Below the pieces are notes generated by a model that saw only the letters and a program-made list of their open reading frames with translations, did not search any database and had not been told where the DNA came from. DNA of 64,000 nucleotides from Muscardinus avellanarius (lineage: Eukaryota; Chordata; Mammalia; Rodentia; Gliridae), in NCBI GenBank assembly GCA_963383645.1, contig OY726571.1, forward strand, positions 82,032,888-82,096,887, in the 5' to 3' direction. Both the position numbers and the translations under genes were made by a program. Positions 10,860 to 22,170 of this stretch are shown here, piece by piece (positions within the stretch are counted from its first letter, which is position 1; each line of letters starts with the position of its first letter).

Positions 10860-12664
10860 GTTCTTTCAAGATTTTTATTATTTTGAAAATTTGGAATCTT
10901 CAAAATAATCAGCATTGGGAATCTTCTTTTATATGCTGGAATTCACATGAAAAAAACGTACTAAAGATGGAATAAGAACACAGAATAGTGTTTGAGAGAT
11001 GCACATGCCCCATCCCAGAGACTCACCCAGTAGAGAGAGTTCTGAAGATGATGTGGCAAGCCCACTAACAGTCCAGCTGAGATTTGAAAGTCATATCCAT
11101 TACCATTATTTCTGGGACTTTACCTAAGGCAGTTTTCAATTCTTTGAGAGATGAACGTCAAACTGAGACTGAGAGACTCGCCTTTCCAGAAAGTACTAAA
11201 AGTAAGACTGCGCCAAATAATCAGGTAAGTCCCAGGAAGAAGAAGCAGTAGTTGCTGATTAGGGCCTTGGACTCTTGGGTCAGAAACTCTGGGTTCAAAC
11301 TGTAATTCGGTATCTACTATCTGTATATGTTAAGGAAAGCTAATAAGAAACAAAATCTCCTGCGAACTTACAAAACCTCTATGAAAAGAGAAAATTATTT
11401 TTAATTGAAAAGGAATTGAAATATGACACATAGCAGAGAAAACCCACCAGAGGGGTAACAAATAAGAGGGGGAACAAATGCACCTTGAGTAGCCAATCAG
11501 GGAAACATTCCCAAGAAAAATAATAACAAATCTTCAAGAAAGAGCACTTGTCAGATCCATTTGTCACATACAGGCATTCTATATTCACCTGGTATTGGAG
11601 TGATTATTTGTGCAAAGTAATTATCTTTATTAATAAAAAGCACAAAGTTTAAACATTGTCGGACAGTGTGATTTGGAACTTAGAACAATTGCTCATTGAA
11701 GCCAAATTCCTGCTCTTCTGCAGAAAGTAGAAGGAAAGGCACTACCTTACTTGGTGGCTGCAGAGGACTCTGGGTCCTGGGGAAAGCATCCATGGGTTTC
11801 AAGCTAGTAACAGTATTATATATCTTTTATGAAAACTTGTATACAGCTCAACCCAGCAGAAACAAAATACTCTAAGGAAAAGTGATGGAGGGAAATGTGC
11901 CTTATTGTAGCAAGGAAATTTAATAGTTGTCATGTTTCAATTTGTACTTATACCCAGTGAAATTTACTCAAGCCAACTATACCTGTATTTTCCTACTCAA
12001 AATTGGGGAATAGCAACAACACTAATCTCAAAGACAGACTCTTATTTGTGGCAGGAAGATTATAGCACCTTTTGGTTTTCAGGTGTCCCTCTGGGCGATG
12101 GAGATTCAGTCACCCAAGAAACAAAAGGAGGACCAGAGACCAGAAACTGGTCTCCCAAGACAGCTCAGAGCCCTTAGGGCTTCTGGAAACTGGTGATTTT
12201 TCTCATTTCTGAGCTAAGCCCTATGCCTACATTTATTTACATTTCTTTGCACAGGATATTTTGAAGGTTCTTTGGCAGTAGTACAAATATTGGATATAAA
12301 GACCATCCTGAGTTTACATGAATTACTTGAGTGTACTTGAAGGTTGTTCTGCAGCGTTGGTGCTTTGAAGAAAGGGGGCATCAAAATCCTAAATCCTATT
12401 TATGATTTAGTATAAAACAAATAAAATAGCTACTTCTGGCAAAGACCTTGAACTGTGATGTGAATACGTGCAGCAAGGTGACTCCTAGCTGAACAAATTC
12501 ATGGCTGGGATGTGCTCAGAAAGCAAAGTTCCCAGTTTTGATCATCATTAATGATGTTTCTAATAAGAGAGAAAAGGAAGTCACTCGTCCTGTGTCTCAG
12601 AAATCATCCCGAGGCTGGTTCACAGCTCACAACTTTGGGAAGTTTACAAGAGGAACAGAAAATC
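10860..12664. other. Intergenic, no gene seen
   Basis: Unique-looking AT-rich DNA upstream of the plus-strand V1R promoter block. One MIR-like piece lies near 11245-11340. Short open frames near 11379-11588 and 11932-12177 show no domain or composition bias that supports a gene. Confidence 0.5.
11245..11340 (+). repeat. MIR-like SINE fragment
   Basis: Matches the MIR core: 'gccttggactcttgggtcag', then 'ctctgggttcaaact' and a diverged tail. Confidence 0.5.
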
Positions 12665-13010
12665 AAGAAACCTAGACTGAAGCTTGACTAAATGTTCACT
12701 TTCCCATTTCACACCCTTCTATCAAAATAATTATGCCCTAATTAAGACTGAGATAACTTTTGAACCAAACAAATGCAGTAATTGTGGAGAGACAAGGAAA
12801 GTTGTGCTTCAGGGACTGAGATTCTTCAGAGGGTTTCTTTCTCCCTAACAGGGTGACAACTGTGAAAACTGAAGTCTTAGTGGTAGTTTATAGTAGTCGA
12901 GAGCTCTATAAAACCAGAAGATATAAAGATGACCTGGGAACTTCACCTGGCCAGGACTGACCCACTACCTCTTTGCACCACATCTATCAAGGTGAATAGG
13001 CCTGTCATTT
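12665..13010 (+). promoter_or_regulatory. V1R promoter block, plus copy
   Basis: Inverted counterpart of 5440-5790. It keeps the 'agtaattgtggag' and 'gggtgacaactgtga' segments, the TATA box and the first-exon region. It lies about 3.8 kb before the plus-strand V1R coding exon. Confidence 0.7.
12907..12991 (+). promoter_or_regulatory. V1R TATA box and non-coding first exon, plus copy
   Basis: TATAAAA at 12907-12913. The exon body is followed by a donor at 12991/12992 (CAAG|GTGAAT). Layout and sequence parallel the minus copy at 5459-5543. Confidence 0.6.
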
Positions 13011-13662
13011 CTCTTGTTTACTCCAATATGCCACACAAAATTTCCTCAGAAGCATAAATTTTGCACTTTTCTTTGATGAAATCTGAGAGGGTCCTATGAC
13101 AATTAGGACCTTGACTCATTCTTTGTTGTTGTTGTTTTCAAAAGATAGGTAGCTGGGGCTATAAAGATGAAGGGAACCTGTTCTAACAGGTGTTCCTAGA
13201 AATGGTGAAGCATCTTAGTATTTGAGTTTGCCATCAGAAAACACAGGTGGGATAAAGTGGTCTTTACACATTTTACCTCTTTGCTTTCTTTCAGGAATCA
13301 AAAAGAGCTTTTCAGGTATCAAGGGGAAACTTTTTTATGCCTCATTATCTACATCATGACTATCATTGGTAATTAACTTTTATAAAATTTCTTTATTTCA
13401 TTTCTGTGTTTTGCACACGAGCCAACTTTGTCTTTACCCATTTAGTCATTCATACCTCAAATGTATATGTGTTTATGTCTATGTGTGTGTATATTTTTCT
13501 TGAAAGGTTTTTTATGCATCTATTTTTAAGATCACTCTTAATCTAAGATATATTATGCCACGTGCATAAGTCATATTCATTCACTATTTGCCAGTTTGAT
13601 AGAGGCACCTATTAATAAGTACTAGTAAAATTATAGTTGCGCTTCAGAAAATTCCCAGTATA

Positions 13663-13842
13663 GCTGGGCGTGGTGGCGCACGCTTGTAATCCCCGCGCTT
13701 GGGAGGCAGAGACAGGAGGATCGCGCAAGTTCGAAGCGTTGGCTTAGGAGACCCTGTTTCCAAATAAAAATGTAAAAATAGGTCTGGAAATGTAGCCCGG
13801 AGATAGAAGGGCTTCCAGGAACCCCAGTACCACCAAAAAAAA
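13663..13842 (+). repeat. B1-dID type SINE with target-site duplication
   Basis: Sense copy of the 'ggcgcacgcttgtaatcccc' subfamily with an A-tail. It is flanked by perfect 13-bp repeats AATTCCCAGTATA at 13650-13662 and 13843-13855, so both insertion boundaries are exact. Confidence 0.9.
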
Positions 13843-15564
13843 AATTCCCAGTATATTTTTGCTAGGTTATGAATTAATATAATTAGATCTAATTTGCTAG
13901 ATTTGTGATAGTTTTCTGAAACATTGAATCCTAATCATTTTAGTTGAGAAAACTGTGGCTGAAGTGGGTGCAGTTACCTAAATTATTAGGTGTTAGATTC
14001 AGATGTGGCATGATACAACATTTGAGTGCAACATGTGCCATTTTAAATAGTTTACAAAAATGATTCAAAAATGAAAAAAATCATCCCTCCTTCCTCAGAT
14101 ATTTCTCATATTATTCAAACAAAAAGAAAAGGTATTGACATAATAGTTGTCTCAGAAGCTGGTTTCAAGTCTGATTCATAGCTTTGGAATGCTGGGAAAG
14201 TGAAGATAGGACCAAAGTATCATGGGAAATGCTAGAATATTTGATCAGGACAGCAGGACATTCAGGAATGTTCAGGATATTCATTTCTGAGAAGTTCCAG
14301 GTCTCTGACTAAATTTTCCATCAACTCTAATTCCAAAACTATTAGTACAGCTATTCTATTAAGGTCTGTGTTTATTTCACTGTGGGCTATGCATTCAAAA
14401 TCATGACATACTTGGTTCAATGCACTGTGACAGATTTTATTCTACCTACTTGGCAGAGAAGAAAACAGGCTGAAAGGTAGTAACTCGTATCCTCAAACAT
14501 GAGGCTATGAGGTAACAAACCTGGGCATCGTCGAGGTTCACACACTCCCTGCTGCCAGAGACCTTAAAGACAAAGACATTTAAGGCATCCCTTAATGACT
14601 GGGAGGAAGTGGAGGAAGAGTAGGTTTGTAGAAAGGCAGTCCAAGTACAAGAGAACATGTGCCAATTCTGGGATTCTTTTGTTTTAGGAAAAATCATGTG
14701 TAGTTTGAGGTAAGTTTTAAGTGAGAAAATGAAGTTGGAAGCTAATTATGAAAGTAAAATCCTACCCAGGCCTAAAACAGTGAAAATGATTATCTTGATG
14801 TAAAATAGCAATTACAGAAGATAAGAGAGGGGAAAAGGGACAGAGGGGAGATAGGTAACAGGTGCCCAAAACTGGTTAAATAGAAGGAATGAAATTCAGT
14901 GTTCAAGAGCCCAGTGGGTTAACTATAATTCAGAGTAACTTATATATTTTATGAGGAACTCGAAGGGAGGAGCCTAAAGTCTCTAAACATAAAGAAACAA
15001 GGAGAGGGAAATGGTAATTGTAATTACCCTGATTTTATCAGCATACATGGTACTTATACACTATCCTCCATAAATAAGAACAATTATTTTCATCAAAAAA
15101 ATTTAAAAACTCTTACATAAATAAAAAACTCAACAAAAATGAAAAGGGAATCAACTTGGATCAATAAAAATCAAAGTAGTTCTGCTGTTAGAAATGGTGA
15201 GAGAACAAAAGTAAATCTGACTACAAAGATAACAGGAGACAGTTATGCAGCAGCTATAAACACAATAATGAACCTGTTGGAGTGATGATACTATTTTTAC
15301 CCAGGCAGCCCCAACCCTCTTGCTATACCCGGATATAATATAATGAGAACTCCTAATTCATAAACCACTCATTTTATAACAGCACCCAACACCTAGGGAA
15401 TTATTTTCTGCTAATTCCTTTTGAAAAACATAAACACATCCAGAATTGGTCCAGGCTTCCTTTTGAGGTGTCTGCAATTCCTCAGTAGAAACTCAGACTT
15501 CTCCTAGACAGAAGCCCATGGTTCCTGTGAGGCATCCTCCTTGGCTGCATGCAGTCCACATATC

Positions 15565-15567
<3 letters not shown>

Positions 15568-15601
<34 letters not shown>
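15568..15601. repeat. Poly(T) tract
   Basis: Uninterrupted run of about 34 T. No retroelement body is obvious on either side. Confidence 0.9.
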
Positions 15602-15603
<2 letters not shown>

Positions 15604-16277
15604 GCCAGAGTCTTGTTCCTGGAGATCTCTGATTAACCAATAACAGTTTAGGGTTTTTGATGAAGTGTCATGCAGTTGGACTTGATGGTGAGGTCTATAA
15701 AAATTCACAGAAAATTTTCTATGCAGTGGAACCAAGGAATCAGTTTGAAGTCTTAAAAAACAACTCTGGGATATAAAGGTATGTGAATCAAAGATACACA
15801 AAAACTGGAAACAATGCATAAGCCAGGAGTTGTTCTCAAAATGAGACATGTCTATTGAACAATAGAAGAAGGGCTATAGAAAAACTCACTAAATTTTAAA
15901 GGTGTTAAAGATGAACCAATAAGAGTTTATAAGTGTCTATGTGTAAGGGTTGGAAGAGGCTGAGAAGGTAAGGATGAGCCCCAGGTCTTTGGAACTGGCT
16001 GGTGGGAATGTAAGAGAATTTAGCAGAAAATTGAGGACATTAATGTTGGGTGAATATTTTAGTTTAATGTAGCACTTTCTGTGATTTAAAATATATGAGA
16101 TATGTTAAAACCTGAACAAGCAGTTCAGTTTTGCTGACATGAAAATCAGAAAAAAAAAATGTTTTGCAGCTTTTAATTATATGTATCTTCAACAAATCTC
16201 ACTCAAAAGATTACAGAATGTCCCACAAAAAGTGCTATGAAGTAATGTTTCTTTGGGGGTGGAATCTGTTCATTGCA

Positions 16278-16645
16278 TGTCGGGGCCTGCTCGGCTAGAC
16301 CGGGATGGGGCGGTGGCTCAAGTTGGCGCCTAGGCATGTTGCCAAGTCACAAGACTCACGAGGCTGGCGGTGCCCTGAGCCTGAGCAGTGAGCCCTATCA
16401 GGCGCCCTACGGATGATCAGTGACACAGCACCTCGTGCTACCACCAGCCCGCCTATGGGAGGGTTAGAAATGTGCATGCCCTAGCTGTGGGAAGCTAGGG
16501 GTTGGTGGAGTGATGAGGGAGGGGTTATGATACTGATATATATTTGCCTGGTGTGAGCATTGAAGGAAGGAAGCATCATCAACAGACTCGGCGTTTGTGT
16601 GTTCTTTCCCAGGGCTCTGCAGGACGGAGCCTTAGGGATGCGACA
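16278..16645. mobile_element. Solo LTR, 368 bp, 6-bp target duplication
   Basis: Begins TGTCGGGGCC and ends GGGATGCGACA, so the termini form the short inverted repeat TGTCG...CGACA typical of an LTR. It is bordered by the perfect 6-bp repeat ATTGCA at 16272-16277 and 16646-16651. A 6-bp duplication is typical of class II (ERVK-like) integrases. No internal retroviral sequence is present. The orientation is not clear. Confidence 0.8.
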
Positions 16646-16772
16646 ATTGCACATAACATCTCTGCTTTCTATATGCCAGAAATGTGCTATATGAAACGTT
16701 TTTCAGACACTTATCATTACTAATGCTTTCTTCAAACAGTATTTGAAGAAAAGATTCAAAGATTTTCTGCCC

Positions 16773-17681
16773 ATGAAGCTAAAAATGATTTTGAATATTA
16801 CCAGGACAATATTCCTCTTTCTAATTGGATTTGGCATTGTGGGGAATATTTCTGTTTTTGTCAATTATTTATGTATCTTCTTTATAAGTTCAGAAAAGAA
16901 ATCTATATACCTTCTTCTCATCCATTTAGCTTTTACAAATATCATAATGCTTCTTTCCACAGCAGTTCAAAAGACAATAGTAGCTTTGGGTTTGATAAAC
17001 TTCCTAAAAGATACAGGCTGTAAAATTGTTATTTACCTGGTTAGGGTGGCCCGAGGCCTCTCAATCTGCACCACCTGTCTCCTCACAGTGGTCCAAACCA
17101 TCACCATGAGTCCCAGAGCCTCTAGGTGGAGGAGGCTCAAGCCAAGGTCTCCATGGAACATCCTGTCCTGGCTTCTCTTCTTTTGGTTACTCAATGCCTT
17201 GATAAGCATCAACTTACCATTTTACATCAAAAGTATCAGCAGCATAAATATGTCACTACTTAGTAAAAGGGACAGCTACTGTTATTTTTTACCGGCAAGC
17301 TGGATGCTCAGATGGATTTTCCTCACACTCATGATCCTGCGAGATGCCCTGTTTCAGGGTGTCATGGGCGGGGCCAGCGGCTACATGGTGTTTTTCCTCC
17401 ACAAGCACCATCAGCAAGTTCTCTACCTTCAGAACTCCAGGCTCCTCTGCAAAACTCCCCCTGAGCTGAAAGCGGCTCACAGTGTTCTCCTTCTGATGCT
17501 CTGCTTTCTTTTCTTTTACTGGACAGATTGCTTTGTCTCTACATACTTCACTTCCTCCTCAGGGCGTGATTCCTTACCAGCAATGGCTAAAGAATTTCTG
17601 ACCATTGGTTATGCAGTTTTCAGCTCATTTGTGCTGATTTATAGAGACGCGCATCCTGCTGAATGTTGGTGTGCTCAGTAA
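16773..17681 (+). CDS. Vomeronasal type-1 receptor (V1R), intact
   Basis: Predicted seven-transmembrane V1R pheromone receptor of 302 residues. The same frame opens upstream only through a TTG (16743), so I start at the ATG at 16773; another ATG follows at 16785. The stop is TAA (17679-17681). It carries the same signatures as its inverted paralogue: GFGIVGNISVFVNYL in TM1, LLLIHLAFTNIIMLLST in TM2, RVARGLSICTTCLLTVVQ in TM3, RDALFQGVMGGASGYMVF, HKHHQQVLYLQ and a tail FVLIYRDAHPAECW. An N-M-S site sits in the second extracellular loop. The frame is clean. A candidate splice acceptor ends at 16739 and the conserved first exon is at 12907-12991. AATAAA lies at 17815-17820. V1R genes and pseudogenes are known beside the histone cluster in this syntenic region. 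Confidence 0.93.
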   Translation: MKLKMILNITRTIFLFLIGFGIVGNISVFVNYLCIFFISSEKKSIYLLLIHLAFTNIIMLLSTAVQKTIVALGLINFLKDTGCKIVIYLVRVARGLSICTTCLLTVVQTITMSPRASRWRRLKPRSPWNILSWLLFFWLLNALISINLPFYIKSISSINMSLLSKRDSYCYFLPASWMLRWIFLTLMILRDALFQGVMGGASGYMVFFLHKHHQQVLYLQNSRLLCKTPPELKAAHSVLLLMLCFLFFYWTDCFVSTYFTSSSGRDSLPAMAKEFLTIGYAVFSSFVLIYRDAHPAECWCAQ

Positions 17682-18154
17682 GAGTTGAGAAAATGTCTTA
17701 TTTCATCTCTTCCATAAAAATTTTCTTGAAGTAACTGTCAGTTTTGCTAAGCCTTGTATTACAAAAAATATCAAATAAGAGTATCTTAAACTAATAAGGG
17801 TATAATCTCAAAGCAATAAACCTGATAACAAGCTGCTTTTATCTGACACAGAGGTCATAGGAAACTAGAGGACACCAGATATCTTCTAATTCTCCATCCT
17901 GGCCTTTTAAAACATGGTATAGATTCTGCTTATGTGCAACAATTCTTTCATCACCAGGCTTCCAGTAGTATACAGCAATAGAACAAATTGGCAAAAATCT
18001 GTCAGAATTATTAAAGCATTCACCTTTTAACTCTGAAACTTCGTTTTTAGTGCTCAATGCTTCATATATATGTGCACATTTAAGAACTCCAATAGGGAAA
18101 ACTGCAGACATTCTAGGCTGAGAGTGATGACCCGAAGCTAACAAAAAAATAGAG

Positions 18155-18340
18155 CTGGCCGGGTGTGGTGGCGCACGCTTGTAATCCCCGCTTGGGAGGC
18201 AGAGACAGGAGGATCGCGCAGGTTCAAAGCTTAGGAGACCCTGTTTCCAAATAAAAAAAATGTAAAAATAGGTCTAGGAGTGTAGCCCAGAGGTAGAAGG
18301 GCTTCCAGGAACCCCAGTACCACCAAAAAAAAAAAAAAAA
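18155..18340 (+). repeat. B1-dID type SINE
   Basis: Sense copy starting 'ggccgggtgtggtggcgcac' and ending 'ccagtaccacc' plus A-tail. Confidence 0.85.
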
Positions 18341-18345
18341 AAATA

Positions 18346-18525
18346 GAGCCTGGCATGGTGGTGCACACTTGCAATCCCAGCATTTGGGAGGCTGAGACAG
18401 AAGGACCAGGGGTTGTGACCAGCCTCAGCTACTTAGTGAGACCCTGTTTCAAAATGAAGAAGGGAGGGCTGGGGGTGTAGCTTGAAGGTAGAATGCCCCT
18501 GGATTCCATCCCCAGTACTACAAAA
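18346..18525 (+). repeat. B1-dID type SINE
   Basis: A second sense copy directly after the previous one. It is a different subfamily ('gctgggggtgtagcttgaag'), so this is two insertions, not a tandem duplication. Confidence 0.8.
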
Positions 18526-18574
18526 TAAACAAATATAACTTCAATAGAAAAAATATACTTTTAGAGGAGTTATC

Positions 18575-18750
18575 TCAGATTGAGGCCAGGGGCATTCTAC
18601 CTCCAGGATATACCCTTGCCATTTTTTATTTTGAAACCGGGTGTCACTAAATTGCTGAAGGTTTCACTTAGTTTCTGAGGCTGGTCTTAAACCTGCAATC
18701 CTCCTGCCTCCATCTCCCAAGAATGGGATTACAGGCACACCCAGCCTCAT
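18575..18750 (-). repeat. B1-dID type SINE, antisense, truncated
   Basis: Antisense: 'gaggccaggggcattctacc' through 'gggattacaggcacacccagc'. Confidence 0.7.
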
Positions 18751-18958
18751 ACATTATTTTAAAAGCACAACCAGTGTTAGTTATTTGAAAATATACATAA
18801 AACAAAATTTTATAATATTGATAATAATATTGTTATGTTGATAAATCTCCATCATAGCATTCATTTTATTCTTGCAATCTTTGATTACCTGTTTGGGGAG
18901 AAACTAGGTAAATGAAGATATAGTAAGTAGAAGTCCATTATATTTTTATATATTTCTG

Positions 18959-18960
<2 letters not shown>

Positions 18961-19004
<44 letters not shown>
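18961..19004. repeat. (GT)22 microsatellite
   Basis: Uninterrupted GT dinucleotide run at the tail of the following antisense SINE. Confidence 0.95.
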
Positions 19005-19006
<2 letters not shown>

Positions 19007-19208
19007 CTGGGGCTTGAACTCAGAGGCATTCTACCTCTGAACTACACTTCCATCCATTATTTTTATTATTATTATTATTTTGTTTGAAATACGGCCTCAG
19101 TAGGTTGTTGAGAGTCTTACTAAGTTTCTGAAGCTGACCTGAATTTGTGATCCTCCTGTCTTAGTCTCCCAAGTACTAGGATTACAGTCATGTACCACCA
19201 CACCCAGC
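19003..19208 (-). repeat. B1-dID type SINE, antisense
   Basis: Antisense copy from 'aactggggcttgaactcag' to 'taccaccacacccagc'. Confidence 0.75.
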
Positions 19209-19896
19209 ATATTTCTAATGTTTTAAACATGAGAATAAATCTTTTTTTCAAATTTATATAAATCAAGTTATAAAAGTATTTACCACTTCTTTCTATATAT
19301 CAGTTAGAAATTATTTATAACTTGTTTTAGATACCATTTGTTAGTGCTTTGGAATTCCTCACAATCTTTCATACATTCACTTTATTATAAACTGTAAAAT
19401 ACTCTGGTTCTGCATTGAGTTAAATGAAAACTTTTATTTTCTTTTTTTTTAAATTGAAACCAAAACACCCCTAACTCTTTTATCAGTAGAATTTTGTTGA
19501 GATTAAGGAAGATTGTTTCTAAGGAACTTGTGTTATTCAAAAATAATCCTTGTTTGAGCAAATGGTTTTGAAGTCCCTCAGGAATAATACTTTAAAGAGG
19601 GTGAAAGTGATAAAGAAAATTTCAGAACCCTAATTTTTATAGCAGAATTTAAAAGCTAAATAAAAAATGGGTTACATTACTTATAGTTTAGGCAAGTATA
19701 AGGAGAAATCTGTTAATAACACAATTTTATTTGCTACCAAGAGATCATTCACAGAACCAGTCTTCCAACAGACTCATTTATGCAACCAGTGGTAAATATT
19801 ATTTAAGAAAACAATTTCTGAAGGGTAAACAACAACAAAAAAAAATGATTACTTCAAACTTATCTTTCTTGGAAACAGCCACTTCTATCTGTGGAA

Positions 19897-19968
19897 GGCT
19901 CGTTGGTCTAGGGGTATGATTCTCGCTTCGGGTGCGAGAGGTCCCGGGTTCAAATCCCGGACGAGCCC
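19897..19968 (+). tRNA. tRNA-Pro (CGG)
   Basis: 72-nt cloverleaf. The acceptor stem GGCTCGT pairs with ACGAGCC, the discriminator is C, and the anticodon loop TTCGGGT gives CGG. The B box is GGTTCAAATCC. A TTTT terminator follows within about 10 bases. CCA is not encoded, as expected in a eukaryote. A GC-rich islet follows at 20038. Confidence 0.97.
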
Positions 19969-20037
19969 ACCTCCTTTTCTGAGAAATCAGATAAAAGCAT
20001 TTTCCCAAATGTCCAAAGCAAAAAAGAAGTGAGCGCG

Positions 20038-20370
20038 TGCCCTTGACGCCGGGCGCGCGCTTGCGGCCGGTTCTCCATTGGCAGCGTGTCTGGCCACAGC
20101 TGGCAGGTTACTCCTCTCCTGTCCAGCGGTCTTTCCAGCTATTTCATTTATTCTTCGACAAATACACCTGGAAAGATCATCTAATTTCCAGGAATTATTT
20201 GCACTAGTAAAACATCTTAGTTATCCTACGCGCAGTGTCAGCAAACAGGAATCCCCCGCGAGGGCCGGCTGCCTGCGGTCACCGCCAACATCGCTGCCAG
20301 GGCGGAGCCGGAGAGCGGCCCCCAAACTCCACCCCAGGGCATCCCCCCGCGCCAGGCACACGCTCCCTTG
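20038..20370. other. GC-rich islet next to tRNA-Pro
   Basis: A CpG-bearing stretch (for example GCCGGGCGCGCGC near 20048) inside AT-rich DNA. The frame at 20078-20371 reads through it, but it starts at a TTG and shows no recognisable domain, so I do not call a gene. Confidence 0.5.
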
Positions 20371-20884
20371 AAGACGTTTGATGAACTGCCAGCCCTGGAA
20401 TGTAAAGGAGGGAAAAAATAAGGAGGAAGCTATCGGGTTATTCTGCTCATGCTGGCAAAATTAATACATTTCCTCAAAATAACCTGGATTTTACTTTGAA
20501 CCCCAAACTGAAAGTGCCCCTATATCTTCCCTGCTTCCTGAGCACCACCGAAGCTCAACTTAACCGGCTCACCGTGAGTCGTTTCACCTTTCCTTATTCT
20601 GCCCAATTTTGAGGACTCATTTGGTATGAAGGCTGCAGGTTCTTTTTTTTCCCCCCCAGAGGGAAGGTGTAATACATTTTCTCTCTATAAAAGATGTTAT
20701 TTAAAGTTATCAATCAGCTGTCAAAGATCACTAGACATCTGAAATAAATGTAAGTGATAGAGATAAAAGTAAACTAGAGAAAAATATTAGGCAGAGGGAG
20801 GAAAACCATTTTTTTTTTTAAGGGAGAGAGAATGTCCTACAAAAGGAAAACTCTTAGTAAAGAAATCATTTCAAATTGTAAGAG
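20371..20884. other. Intergenic, nothing recognised
   Basis: Mixed-composition DNA with short T and A runs. No gene or clear repeat family is seen. Confidence 0.4.
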
Positions 20885-21500
20885 TAGGAATGAAAACTAA
20901 TATAATCACTGCAACAAAATGGAAAGGACGTCTTCCAAAACAAAAATATAAGGAGAATTTTCAGCAATTGCATTTTTTTGTATATTGTCCAAAATATTTG
21001 AAAACCGATATACACAAAGAAACTTGTGGACGAATGTTTATAGCAACTTTATTCACAATTGCTAAAGCTTGGAAACAACCAAACTGTACTTTAATAGGTA
21101 AATGGACAAACTGGTACAATGGCATACTGTGTGATAAAAAAAAAAAAAAAAAAAAAAGCCGTGAAGCTACGAGAAGACATGGAGAAAGCTTAAGGCATAT
21201 TATAAGTGAAAGATACATTCTGAAAGGATACATACTGTAAACATACTAAATATGATTCCAGCTACACGGCATCAAGGAAAAGATGCAATTATATAATAAA
21301 ATGATCAGTAGTTGTCAGGGGGATGAATGGTGAAGCTTGGATATATAGGGCAATGAAACTGTTCTGGATGATACAGTAATGATAAATACATTTGTCAAAA
21401 CCCACAAAAGGTACAACACTGAGATGAATTCTAATATTAACCACAGATTTTAGTTAATACGTTAATATAATTTCACTAGCTGAAACAAATGCACTACAAT
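20885..21500 (+). mobile_element. Old L1 3' fragment
   Basis: Sense L1 ORF2-end and 3' UTR features such as 'tttatagcaactttattcac', 'gctaaagcttggaaacaacc' and 'aatggacaaactggtacaat', with an internal A-run at 21138-21157. Diverged and not coding. Confidence 0.7.
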
Positions 21501-21639
21501 GATATAAAATGCCATAGGCACGTCTCCCCATCCCTGCTTTCTCAGACTGCTTGATTATTTACTTATTTGTTATTTACTTATTTTTGTCTTTGTGGGGCGG
21601 CGCTGGTGGCACAATGCTGAGGATAGCTGCCTTCTAGAC

Positions 21640-21880
21640 TGCTCTGTCATCCACGTCTGCGCGCCCTCCGCGCCGACTCCGGCCTGGGGGGACACTCGCG
21701 GCCTCGGGCACTAGGGGCACTGGGTCCACTGAGGCCTCGGGGCTCACCTGGCGGGGCCGCGCACAGACTGCGCGAGCACGCGTTCCCGGGCTCGCGCGGT
21801 GGCCGCGGGCCCAACCTGCTCCGGGGGCTTCTAGCCCGGCGCCGCTCGGCCGCTGTCGCCCCTTTGGCCTGGGAGGGCAT
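21640..21880. other. GC-rich islet upstream of tRNA-Ser(GCT)
   Basis: A strongly CpG-rich 240-bp stretch, about 210 bp before the tRNA-Ser gene. It is open on the minus strand but only as low-complexity R/P/A-rich residues. Confidence 0.5.
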
Positions 21881-22088
21881 TTCTGTCTGGTATCATCCGC
21901 TCCTTACGAGTCCTTTTAACCCCCTCGCAGCTCTTCCTCTCCGGCATCTTGCTCTTTCGTGTAGAACCGAGTCATCTCCACATCTCCCGGAAGTCTCCCG
22001 CATCCCTTAAATTATTTTCCATTCCACCACAGCGGTCCAGGCTGCTTGTAGCCTCTTAAATAAAGTTCTGAGAGCGGCGGGCCAACGT

Positions 22089-22170
22089 GACGAGGTGGCC
22101 GAGTGGTTAAGGCGATGGACTGCTAATCCATTGTGCTCTGCACGCGTGGGTTCGAATCCCATCCTCGTCG
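22089..22170 (+). tRNA. tRNA-Ser (GCT)
   Basis: 82-nt type II tRNA with a long variable arm. The acceptor GACGAGG pairs with CCTCGTC and the anticodon loop CTGCTAA gives GCT. The A box is GTGGCCGAGTGG and the B box GGTTCGAATCC. TTTT follows about 10 bases later. Confidence 0.97.

Larger units (their letters stand above)
12992..16739 (+). other. Probable 5' intron of the plus-strand V1R
   Basis: Runs from the conserved donor to a candidate acceptor (pyrimidine stretch then 'caaacag', AG at 16738-16739). It contains a SINE (13663-13842), a poly(T) run, weak MIR-like matches near 13930-13995 and a solo LTR (16278-16645). No coding exon is recognised inside. Confidence 0.5.
17682..19896. other. 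Repeat-rich intergenic stretch
   Basis: Holds the V1R 3' flank, four SINEs (about 18155-18340, 18346-18525, 18575-18750 and 19003-19208) and a long GT repeat. The rest is AT-rich with no supported gene. Confidence 0.6.

Noticed and set aside
16743..16772. Upstream TTG start for the plus-strand V1R
   Set aside because: Nuclear genes start at ATG; the ATG at 16773 gives normal V1R length.
18961..19004. Regular repeats examined as possible arrays (with 36122, 40909, 54324 and 57648)
   Set aside because: Simple microsatellites without spacers; no CRISPR-like organisation, as expected for a mammal.
20890..21240. 116-codon frame with a lysine run
   Set aside because: Decayed L1 ORF2/3' UTR with an A-run, not a gene.
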